Shown piece by piece: positions 55,522 to 64,000 of a stretch of DNA of 64,000 nt. The notes below the pieces were generated by a model. It did not search any database, was not told the origin of the DNA, and was given only the letters and a program-made list of their open reading frames with translations. The DNA comes from Oryzomicrobium sp. Lineage in GTDB: Bacteria; Pseudomonadota; Gammaproteobacteria; Burkholderiales; Rhodocyclaceae. The stretch spans positions 29,010 through 93,009 of the forward strand of contig NZ_JAJTBG010000015.1 in NCBI RefSeq assembly GCF_021287045.1, read 5' to 3'. The translations under genes were made by a program, and so were the position numbers. How positions within the stretch are numbered: the stretch's first letter is position 1; each line of letters opens with the position of its first letter.

Positions 55522-56436
55522 CTAGCCCCGTTCCCCTTCCCAGTAGCCGGGGGAGTTGTAGATGCCCTTCAGGTAGTCGATGAAGTGGCGCACCTTGGCC
55601 GGCAGGTAGCGTTGCTGCGGATAGACGGCCTGGATCGGGTAGCCGGGCACGGCGAACTCGTCGAGCACCGTCACCAGCTCGCCGCGCTTCAGTTCGGCCT
55701 GGATCTCCCAGGTGGAGCGCCAGCCGATGCCCAGGCCCTGCTTGACCCAGTTGAACAGCAATTCCCCGTCGTTGCAGGCCAGGTCGCCGTCCACCCGCAC
55801 GGCGATCAACCGGCCGTCCCGGGCGAAGCTCCAGCCGCGCTGCTGCCCCCCTTGCAGGTTGAAGGCCAGGCAGTTGTGCCCGGCCAGGTCGTCCGGGGTG
55901 CGGGGCACGCCGTGGCGGGCGAAATAGGCCGGGGTGCCGCACACCACCCGGCGGTTGGGGAAGAGAGGCACCGCCACGTAGTTCGGGTCGGTCACCTCGC
56001 CGATGCGGATGGCCATGTCGTAGCCCTCGCGCACCAGGTCCACCACGCTGTCGGTGAAGTTGAAGGACAGTTTGAGGGCCTCGTAGCGCGCCTTGAAGGC
56101 GGGGGCGTGGGGCGCCACGTGGCGCCGCCCGAAGGCCGCCGGAGCCGACACCACCAGATGGCCGCGCACCACGTCGCGGCCGGCGCTGATGCTGCTCTCG
56201 GCGGCGTCGAAGTCGCGCAGCAATTGACGGCACTGGTCGAGGAACTGCTCCCCCAGGGCGGTGAGGGTCAGGCCCCGGGTGGAACGATGCATCAGCCGCA
56301 CCCCCAGGCGAGCCTCCAGGGCGTCCAGGCGGCGCCCCATCACCACCGGGGTGACGTTCTCCGCCAGGGCGGCGGCGGCGAAGCTGCCCTTTTCGGCCAC
56401 CAGGGCGAAGCTGCGGATTTCGGTATAGCGGTCCAT
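55522..56436 (-). CDS. LysR-family regulator of the glyoxylate genes
   Basis: A 304-residue LysR protein. Helix-turn-helix VAEKGSFAAAALAENVTPVVMGRRLDALEARLGVRL; effector domain begins near HLVVSAPAAFG. It is divergent from gcl, so likely controls the gcl-hyi-glxR-kinase operon in response to a glyoxylate or glycerate signal. ATG at 56436 follows GGAG; the frame remains open to 56553 across the promoter. Confidence 0.88.
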   Translation of the reverse strand: MDRYTEIRSFALVAEKGSFAAAALAENVTPVVMGRRLDALEARLGVRLMHRSTRGLTLTALGEQFLDQCRQLLRDFDAAESSISAGRDVVRGHLVVSAPAAFGRRHVAPHAPAFKARYEALKLSFNFTDSVVDLVREGYDMAIRIGEVTDPNYVAVPLFPNRRVVCGTPAYFARHGVPRTPDDLAGHNCLAFNLQGGQQRGWSFARDGRLIAVRVDGDLACNDGELLFNWVKQGLGIGWRSTWEIQAELKRGELVTVLDEFAVPGYPIQAVYPQQRYLPAKVRHFIDYLKGIYNSPGYWEGERG

Positions 56437-56452
56437 TCGGTACTCCAAGTAT

Positions 56453-56470
56453 CTACAGAAGCAATGGTAG
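56453..56470. promoter_or_regulatory. Candidate LysR site between the regulator and gcl
   Basis: CTAC (56453-56456) and GTAG (56467-56470) form an inverted repeat around 10 bases, with the T...A ends typical of LysR boxes. The match is short. Confidence 0.3.
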
Positions 56471-56546
56471 CAGCAATTCAACAGCCCGCCCGTTCTCTTT
56501 ATTCTGGTCCCATCGACCTGATTAACGCATGGCAATGGAGAAGACA

Positions 56547-58315
<1,769 letters not shown>

Positions 58316-58322
<7 letters not shown>

Positions 58323-58342
58323 CCCGACTGACCCGACTGACC
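58316..58342 (+). repeat. Three 9-base tandem repeats spanning the gcl stop
   Basis: CGACTGACC occurs three times in a row (58316-58342). The unit preserves the frame, so the gcl stop TGA is followed by two further in-frame TGA codons. Confidence 0.9.
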
Positions 58343-58367
58343 CCGGCCTCACCAGGAGACACCAGAG

Positions 58368-59156
58368 ATGCCCAAGTTCGCCGCCAACCTGACCATGCTG
58401 TTCAATGAGGTGCCCTTCCTCGACCGCTTCCAGGCCGCCGCCCAGGCCGGATTCAAGGGGGTCGAGTACCTCTTCCCCTACGACTTCGCCAAGGAGGAAC
58501 TGGCCGAGCGGCTGGCGCGCCACGGCCTGGTCCAGGTGCTGCACAACCTGCCGGCCGGCGACTGGGCCGGCGGCGAGCGGGGCATCGCCTGCCTGCCCGA
58601 GCGGGTCGGCGAGTTCCAGGACGGGGTGGGGCGCGCCATCGAGTACGCCCGGGCCCTGGGCTGCGCCCAGGTCAATTGCCTGGCCGGCATCGTCCCCGCC
58701 GGGGGCTGCCAGAACACGGCGCGCCGCACTTTCGTGGACAACCTGCGCTTTGCCGCCGGCCAGCTCAAGGAGGCGGGCATCCGCCTCCTGATCGAGCCGA
58801 TCAACACCTACGACATCCCGGGCTTCTTCCTCAGCCGCACCGACCAGGCCCTGGCCATCATCGACGAGGTGGGCTCGGACAACCTGTTCCTCCAGTACGA
58901 CATCTACCACGCCCAGCGCATGGAGGGCGAACTGGCCAACACCATCGCCCGCCACCTGCCGCGCATCGCCCACATCCAGCTCGCCGACAACCCGGGCCGC
59001 CACGAGCCGGGCAGCGGCGAGATCAACTACCCCTGGCTGTTCCGCCACATCGACGGCCTGGGCTACGCCGGCTGGATCGGCTGCGAGTACAAGCCCGCCG
59101 CCGGCACCCGCGAGGGCCTGGGCTGGATCGCCGCCCTGACCGGCCAGGCCGGCTGA
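58368..59156 (+). CDS. hyi: Hydroxypyruvate isomerase
   Basis: A 262-residue TIM-barrel protein of the AP-endonuclease-2 family. NLTMLFNEVPFLDRFQAAAQAGFKGVEYLFPYDF, LIEPINTYDIPGFFLSRTDQAL and QYDIYHAQRMEGELA match Hyi. It interconverts hydroxypyruvate and tartronate semialdehyde. 45 bases after gcl. Confidence 0.94.
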   Translation: MPKFAANLTMLFNEVPFLDRFQAAAQAGFKGVEYLFPYDFAKEELAERLARHGLVQVLHNLPAGDWAGGERGIACLPERVGEFQDGVGRAIEYARALGCAQVNCLAGIVPAGGCQNTARRTFVDNLRFAAGQLKEAGIRLLIEPINTYDIPGFFLSRTDQALAIIDEVGSDNLFLQYDIYHAQRMEGELANTIARHLPRIAHIQLADNPGRHEPGSGEINYPWLFRHIDGLGYAGWIGCEYKPAAGTREGLGWIAALTGQAG

Positions 59157-59198
59157 ACGGCGCACGGCACCATTCATCACACCGAAGGAGACAACGAC

Positions 59199-60089
59199 AT
59201 GGCAAAAATCGGCTTCATCGGCCTCGGCATCATGGGCGCCCCCATGGCCGGCCACCTCATCGGCGGCGGCCACGCCGTCTTCACCTACACCCACGGCGAG
59301 ACGCCCCAATTCCTCCTCGACCAGGGCGCCCAGCCCTGCGCCAGTGGCGCCGAGGTGGCGCGCAACGCCGAGGTGATCATCACCATGGTGCCCGACACCC
59401 CCCATGTGGAGGACGCCCTGTTCAACCCCACCGGGGTCGCCGCCGGCCTGGCGCCGGGCAAGATCGTGGTGGACATGAGCTCCATCTCCCCGGTGGCCAC
59501 CAAGGACTTCGCCAAGCGCATCAACGCCCTGGGCTGCGACTACCTGGACGCCCCGGTGTCCGGCGGCGAGGTGGGGGCCAAGGCCGCCTCCCTGACCATC
59601 ATGGTGGGCGGTCCGGAAGCCGCCTTCGCCAAGGTCAAGCCCCTGTTCGAGCTGATGGGCAAGAACATCACCCTGGTGGGGGGCAACGGCGACGGCCAGA
59701 TCACCAAGGTGGCCAACCAGATCATCGTCGCCCTGACTATCGAGGCGGTGGGCGAGGCCCTGCTGCTCGCCGCCAAGGCCGGCGCCGACCCGGCCAAGGT
59801 GCGCCAGGCCCTGATGGGGGGCTTCGCCAACTCGCGCATCCTCGAAGTGCACGGCGAGCGCATGGTCAAGCGCACCTTCGATCCGGGCTTCCGCATCGAG
59901 CTGCACCAGAAGGACCTCAACCTGGCCCTGACCACCGGCCGCCAACTGGGCGTCTCCCTGCCCAACACGGCCACCGCCCAGGAGCTGTTCAACGCCTGCG
60001 CCGCCCACGGCGGCTCGGCCTGGGACCACTCCGCCATGGTCCGGGCCCTGGAGAAGATGGCCAACTTCGAGATCGGCAGCGGGCGCTAG
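59199..60089 (+). CDS. glxR: Tartronate semialdehyde reductase
   Basis: A 296-residue beta-hydroxyacid dehydrogenase with the Rossmann motif GFIGLGIMGAPMAGHL, substrate loop DAPVSGGEVGAKAASLTIMVGG, and catalytic Lys in KVANQIIVALTIEA. It reduces tartronate semialdehyde to glycerate. ATG at 59199 follows GAAGGAG. Confidence 0.93.
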   Translation: MAKIGFIGLGIMGAPMAGHLIGGGHAVFTYTHGETPQFLLDQGAQPCASGAEVARNAEVIITMVPDTPHVEDALFNPTGVAAGLAPGKIVVDMSSISPVATKDFAKRINALGCDYLDAPVSGGEVGAKAASLTIMVGGPEAAFAKVKPLFELMGKNITLVGGNGDGQITKVANQIIVALTIEAVGEALLLAAKAGADPAKVRQALMGGFANSRILEVHGERMVKRTFDPGFRIELHQKDLNLALTTGRQLGVSLPNTATAQELFNACAAHGGSAWDHSAMVRALEKMANFEIGSGR

Positions 60090-60220
60090 GCCCCGCCGCC
60101 AGGGCGGTTCCGGCGCCGCCGCGCGCCGCGCCGGGACCGCTTCACCGTTTGCCATCGCCCACGAGCCCGCCGGCCGGGACGCCGTCGCAGCCCGGTCCGG
60201 CCCCCATTCCGAGGACCCCC

Positions 60221-60643
60221 ATGCGTCATCTCGCCATCGATGTCGGCACCCACCGTTTCATCGCCCGCCTGGAAGAAGAGGCCGCCCCGCGCACCTGCGC
60301 CGCCTTCCTGGAGATGCTGCCCTTTTCCAACCAGGCCATCCATTCCCGCTGGAGCGGCGAAGCGGTCTGGGTGCCCCTGGGCGACTTCCAGACCGGCCTG
60401 GACTACGAGAACCACACCAGCCACCCCTCCCGGGGCGACGTGCTGCTCCACCCTGGCGGCCTGTCGGAAACCGAGATCCTGTTCGCCTACGGCAGCAGCC
60501 GCTTCGCCAGCAAGGTGGGCCAGCTCGCCGGCAACCACTTCCTGACGGTGGTGGAAGGCGCCGACAAGCTCATGGACATGGGCCGCACCGTGCTGTGGAA
60601 GGGGGCCCAGTGGATTCGCTTCACCGACCTGGGCGAGCGCTGA
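60221..60643 (+). CDS. DUF3830 family protein (cyclophilin-like fold)
   Basis: A 140-residue protein. HRFIARLEEEAAPRTCAAFLEMLPF and SRWSGEAVWVPLGDF resemble DUF3830, a cyclophilin-like domain often found with amidase, allantoin or aldolase genes. Function unknown. Between glxR and the glycerate kinase; it may act on an intermediate or a small ligand here. Confidence 0.8.
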   Translation: MRHLAIDVGTHRFIARLEEEAAPRTCAAFLEMLPFSNQAIHSRWSGEAVWVPLGDFQTGLDYENHTSHPSRGDVLLHPGGLSETEILFAYGSSRFASKVGQLAGNHFLTVVEGADKLMDMGRTVLWKGAQWIRFTDLGER

Positions 60644-60680
60644 GGCCCGGGCCAGCACAACGACAGAACGGGATACGACC

Positions 60681-61961
60681 ATGACCTCCGCTCCCCTTGC
60701 ATCCCTGGCGCCCCGCGAACTGCTCGGCCGCATGTTCGCCGCCGCGGTGAACGCGGCCCAGCCCGAGCATTGCATTCCCCCCCACCTGCCCGAGCCGCCC
60801 CGGGGCCGCACCCTGGTGATCGGCGCCGGCAAGGCCTCGGCGGCCATGGCCCAGGCCCTGGAGCGGCACTGGCCCGGCCCCCTGTCGGGCCTGGTGGTGA
60901 CCCGCTACGGTTACGCCGTGCCCTGCGAGCGCATCGAGATCGTCGAGGCCGCCCATCCGGTGCCCGACGCCGCCGGCCAGGCCGCCGCCGCGCGCCTGCT
61001 GGAGCTGGTGCGGGGCCTGAGCGCCGACGACCTGGTGATCTGCCTCGTTTCCGGCGGCGGCTCGGCCCTGCTGCCCCTGCCCGGCGACGGGGTGACCCTG
61101 GCGGACAAGCAGGCCATCAACCGGGCCCTGCTGGCCTCCGGCGCCACCATCGCCGAAATGAACTGCGTGCGCCGCCACCTGTCCGCCATCAAGGGCGGGC
61201 GCCTGGCCGCCGCCTGCCACCCGGCCCGGGTGGTGAACCTGCTCATTTCCGACGTTCCGGGGGACAACCCGATGGACATCGCTTCCGGCCCCACCGTGGC
61301 CGACCCCACCACCTGTGCCGACGCCCTGGAAATCGTGCGCCGCTACGGCATCGAACTGCCCGAGGGCGCTCGCCGCCTGCTCGAAAGCGGCGCTGGCGAG
61401 ACGGTCAAGCCCGGCGATCCGCGCCTGGCCGGCGTCACCACCCGCCTGGTGGCCACGCCCCAGATGGCCCTGGAAGCCGCCGCCGCCGTGGCCCGGGACG
61501 CCGGGGTGACGCCCCTGGTGCTGGGCGACAGCATCGAGGGCGAGGCCCGGGACGTGGGCAAGGTCCTGGCCGGCATCGCCCTCCAGGTGCGCCGCCACGG
61601 CCAGCCGCTGCCGGCGCCCTGTGTGTTGCTGTCCGGCGGCGAGACCACGGTGACGGTGCGCGGCCGGGGCAGGGGAGGGCGCAACGTCGAATTCCTGCTC
61701 GCCCTGGCGGTGGCCCTGGACGGCGCGCCGGGCATCCACGCCGTGGCCGGGGATACGGACGGGGTGGACGGGCAGGAGGAAATCGCCGGTGCCTTCGCCA
61801 CCCCCTGCACCCTGAAGCGGGCCTGGGAACGGGGCATCCGCCCCCGGGACCGGCTCGACGACAACGACGGCCACGGCTTCTTCGAGGCCCTGGGGGATTC
61901 CCTGGTGACCGGCCCGACCCTGACCAACGTCAACGATTTCCGCGCCATCCTGATCACCTGA
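60681..61961 (+). CDS. ttuD: Glycerate 2-kinase (MOFRL family)
   Basis: A 426-residue kinase: N-terminal glycerate kinase domain (VIGAGKASAAMAQALE, LVICLVSGGGSALLPLP, HLSAIKGGRLAAAC, LISDVPGD) and C-terminal MOFRL domain with LSGGETTVTVRGRGRGGRNVEF. It makes 2-phosphoglycerate, which feeds the nearby enolase directly. Confidence 0.92.
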   Translation: MTSAPLASLAPRELLGRMFAAAVNAAQPEHCIPPHLPEPPRGRTLVIGAGKASAAMAQALERHWPGPLSGLVVTRYGYAVPCERIEIVEAAHPVPDAAGQAAAARLLELVRGLSADDLVICLVSGGGSALLPLPGDGVTLADKQAINRALLASGATIAEMNCVRRHLSAIKGGRLAAACHPARVVNLLISDVPGDNPMDIASGPTVADPTTCADALEIVRRYGIELPEGARRLLESGAGETVKPGDPRLAGVTTRLVATPQMALEAAAAVARDAGVTPLVLGDSIEGEARDVGKVLAGIALQVRRHGQPLPAPCVLLSGGETTVTVRGRGRGGRNVEFLLALAVALDGAPGIHAVAGDTDGVDGQEEIAGAFATPCTLKRAWERGIRPRDRLDDNDGHGFFEALGDSLVTGPTLTNVNDFRAILIT

Positions 61962-62009
61962 ACACCAGGGGCGCCGGGACCACCGCGAGAGCGAAAGAGG
62001 AGACAGCAA

Positions 62010-62420
62010 ATGAAAACGATCAAGGCCCTGACCCTGGACGACGCCCGGCGCATCGCCGCCGCCGCCGAAAGCGAAGCCCTGGCCAACGGCTGGGCGGTGA
62101 GCATCGCCGTGTGCGACGGCGGCGGCCACGCCCTGTGGTTGCAGCGCATGGACGGCGCCCCCCCGATGAGCGCCGTCGTGGCCCCGGAAAAAGCCCGCAC
62201 CTGCATCATGAGCGGCAAGCCCAGCAAGGCGTACGAGGACATGGTCAACAATGGCCGCTTCGCCGCCCTGGCCATGCCGGTGGTGCCCCTGGAAGGGGGC
62301 GAGCCGATCGTGGCCGGCGGCGCCATCGTCGGTGCCGTGGGCGTCTCCGGCGTCAAGGCCGGGGAAGACGCCCAGGTGGCCCGGGCCGGGGTCGCCGCCC
62401 TGGCGGGAGAATGCGCATGA
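62010..62420 (+). CDS. HbpS/GlcG-family heme-binding-like protein
   Basis: A 136-residue protein of the GlcG/HbpS (DUF336) family: ALTLDDARRIAAAAESEALANGWAVSIAVCDGGGHALWLQRMDGAP, and VVPLEGGEPIVAGGAIVGAVGVSG. GlcG-type genes recur in glycolate/glyoxylate operons. No signal peptide. Its stop overlaps the pyruvate kinase start (ATGA). Confidence 0.88.
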   Translation: MKTIKALTLDDARRIAAAAESEALANGWAVSIAVCDGGGHALWLQRMDGAPPMSAVVAPEKARTCIMSGKPSKAYEDMVNNGRFAALAMPVVPLEGGEPIVAGGAIVGAVGVSGVKAGEDAQVARAGVAALAGECA

Positions 62421-63850
62421 GACGCCATCGCCGCTCGCGCATCCTCGCCACCCTGGGGCCGGCCAGTTCCAGCCGGGAGCGCATCCGCGCCCTGGTGGAC
62501 GCCGGGGCCGACGTCTTCCGCCTCAACTTCAGCCACGGCAGCCACGCCGACCATGCCGAACGCTACCGCCTGATCCGCGACGTGGAACGGGACGTGGGGC
62601 GCCCCATCGGCGTGCTGATGGACTTGCAGGGGCCCAAGCTGCGGGTCGGCCGTTTCGCCGGGGGCAAGGCCGTCCTGGCGACCGGAGCCGCCTTCCGCCT
62701 CGACCTGGACCCGGCCGAGGGGGACGCCGGCCGGGTCTGCCTGCCCCACAAGGAAATCTTCGCCGCCCTGGAAGCCGGTACCGAGCTGTTGCTCGACGAC
62801 GGCAAGCTGCGCCTGCGGGTGGAGCGCTTCGGCCCGGACCACGCCGAGACCACGGTGCTGGTGGGGGGAGTGCTGTCCGACCGCAAGGGTGTGAACGTGC
62901 CGGGCGTGGTGCTGCCCATCTCGCCCCTGACCGAAAAGGACCGGGACGACCTGGCCTTCGGCCTGGAGCTGGGGGTGGACTGGGTGGCCCTGTCCTTCGT
63001 GCAGCGCCCCGAGGACATCGCCGAGGCCCGCCGCCTGGTGGGCGAGCGGGCCTGGATCATGGCCAAGCTGGAAAAGCCCTCGGCCATCGAGCACCTGGAC
63101 GAGATCGTCGCCCGGGCCGACGGGATCATGGTCGCCCGGGGCGACCTGGGGGTGGAGCTGCCGCCCCAGCGGGTGCCGGTGCTGCAACGGCGCATCGTCG
63201 AGGCGGCCCGGGCCGCCGGCAAGCCGGTGGTGGTGGCTACCCAGATGCTCGAATCCATGATCACCGCCCCGGTGCCCACCCGGGCCGAGGCCTCGGATGT
63301 GGCCACGGCCATCTACGAAGGGGCCGACGCCGTGATGCTCTCGGCCGAATCCGCCTCGGGCCAGTACCCGGTGGAGGCGGTGGGCATCATGGACCGCATC
63401 ATCGCCGAGGTGGAGCAGGACCCGGCCTGGCGCATCGGCCTGGAGGCCAGCCACACCCCGGCCGCCGCCACCACGCCGGACGCCATCTGCTGCGCCCTGC
63501 GGCGCATCGCCGGGCTGCTCGCCCCGGCGGCCACCGTGGCCTACACCGTCAGCGGCTTCAGCTGCCTGCGGGCCAGCCGCGAGCGGCCCGCCACGCCGAT
63601 CCTGGCCCTCACCCCCAAGCTGGCGGTGGCCCGCCGGCTGGCCCTGGTCTGGGGCGTCCATCCGGTGCCCTTCGAAGAGGCCGCCAACCTCGAGGCCATG
63701 GTGGACGACGCCGCCGCCGCCGCCGTGCGTTTCGGCCTGGCCGGCCCGGGCGACGACCTGGTGGTGATCGCCGGCCTGCCCTCGGGACGGGCCGGCAGCA
63801 CCAACCTGCTGCACGTGCTGCGCATTCCCGACGCCCCGCCGGCGCGCTAG
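62417..63850 (+). CDS. pyk: Pyruvate kinase (pathway paralogue)
   Basis: A 477-residue pyruvate kinase. RRSRILATLGPASSSRERIR, FRLNFSHGSHADH, MDLQGPKLRVG, IMVARGDLGVELPP and VATQMLESMI then PTRAEASDVA are the standard motifs. Converts PEP to pyruvate with ATP formation. Starting ATG overlaps the HbpS-like stop, so it is part of the glyoxylate operon. This positioning suggests a dedicated copy. Confidence 0.93.
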   Translation: MRRHRRSRILATLGPASSSRERIRALVDAGADVFRLNFSHGSHADHAERYRLIRDVERDVGRPIGVLMDLQGPKLRVGRFAGGKAVLATGAAFRLDLDPAEGDAGRVCLPHKEIFAALEAGTELLLDDGKLRLRVERFGPDHAETTVLVGGVLSDRKGVNVPGVVLPISPLTEKDRDDLAFGLELGVDWVALSFVQRPEDIAEARRLVGERAWIMAKLEKPSAIEHLDEIVARADGIMVARGDLGVELPPQRVPVLQRRIVEAARAAGKPVVVATQMLESMITAPVPTRAEASDVATAIYEGADAVMLSAESASGQYPVEAVGIMDRIIAEVEQDPAWRIGLEASHTPAAATTPDAICCALRRIAGLLAPAATVAYTVSGFSCLRASRERPATPILALTPKLAVARRLALVWGVHPVPFEEAANLEAMVDDAAAAAVRFGLAGPGDDLVVIAGLPSGRAGSTNLLHVLRIPDAPPAR

Positions 63851-63900
63851 ACGCCGCCCCGGCGCCGGCCGTTGCTGCTTCCCGCAGGGCGGCCGGTGCC

Positions 63901-63918
63901 GGAGGCCGAGCGGCCTCC
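63901..63918 (+). other. Hairpin after pyruvate kinase
   Basis: GGAGGCC (63901-63907) pairs with GGCCTCC (63912-63918) across GAGC. No T tail follows, so termination is uncertain. Confidence 0.4.
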
Positions 63919-63950
63919 GCCCCACCCCGACGCCGAGAATTTTGATCCCC

Positions 63951-64000
63951 ATGAACGCCAAAGCCCCCTTCACCGCCGCCCAGGCCCACGTCGACAGTGC
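63951..64000 (+). CDS. Start of a further gene (truncated by the window)
   Basis: Sixteen codons are seen after the ATG at 63951 (MNAKAPFTAAQAHVDS). The frame is open to the edge and codon use is typical of this DNA. Too short to identify; same strand and 100 bases after pyk. Confidence 0.5.
   Translation, partial: MNAKAPFTAAQAHVDS

Noticed and set aside
63901-63918. Definite terminator after pyk
   Set aside because: Good stem but no T run, so kept only as a hairpin.

Overview
The window is high-G+C bacterial DNA, and its gene content points to a betaproteobacterium, probably a Rhodocyclales-like aerobe. The clues are the hopanoid/squalene genes hpnCDE, a class II (B12-dependent) ribonucleotide reductase, a PcaR-type regulated beta-ketoadipate operon, two CzcCBA metal exporters and a complete urate degradation pathway. 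The taxon is an inference from gene content; no rRNA is present.

Layout. 0-5 kb: end of the beta-ketoadipate pathway (pcaI, pcaJ, pcaF, then an AtoE-type transporter), divergent from an IclR-family PcaR-like regulator, with seven related operator-like sequences between them. 5-9.2 kb: an ABM-domain monooxygenase and AraC regulator pair, a lower-G+C orphan gene resembling a polymorphic or contractile-injection cargo protein, and a small membrane protein. 9.4-12.6 kb: an unusual three-gene operon (acyl-CoA dehydrogenase, PhnD-like binding protein, TusA-like/diiron fusion). 12.9-16.2 kb: an exported metallo-beta-lactamase-fold hydrolase and a TctDE-like two-component system. 16.4-32 kb: a metal-transport region with a first czcCBA, mgtA, a second czcBAC, and mgtC plus a stand-alone copy of the MgtC C-terminal domain. 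32-33.1 kb: a gene-free stretch with a (GCGGT)10 repeat, then a type IV pilin-like gene. 33.3-39.3 kb: nrdJ with paired NrdR-box-like sites, 3-hydroxybutyrate dehydrogenase, a patatin-like phospholipase and a DUF4124 protein. 39.6-43 kb: hpnCDE (squalene synthesis) and tRNA-Leu(UAG), followed by a small low-G+C islet.

43.9-64 kb is a coherent purine-salvage region. Urate is imported (NCS2 permease, Tsx-like porin) and oxidised by PuuD. UraH, UraD, PuuE, Alc and AllA then carry it to glyoxylate and urea, and an AmiS/UreI channel can move the urea. Glyoxylate passes through Gcl, Hyi, GlxR and a glycerate 2-kinase to 2-phosphoglycerate. An enolase and a pyruvate kinase encoded in the same region complete the route to pyruvate. 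Two LysR regulators sit divergent to uraH and gcl. An unassigned class II aldolase, a 4-oxalocrotonate-tautomerase-like protein, a DUF3830 protein and an HbpS/GlcG-like protein are embedded in the cluster. The AT-rich leader of the permease gene is a candidate purine-sensing RNA.

All calls come from reading the sequence and translated products. No database search or covariance model was run.
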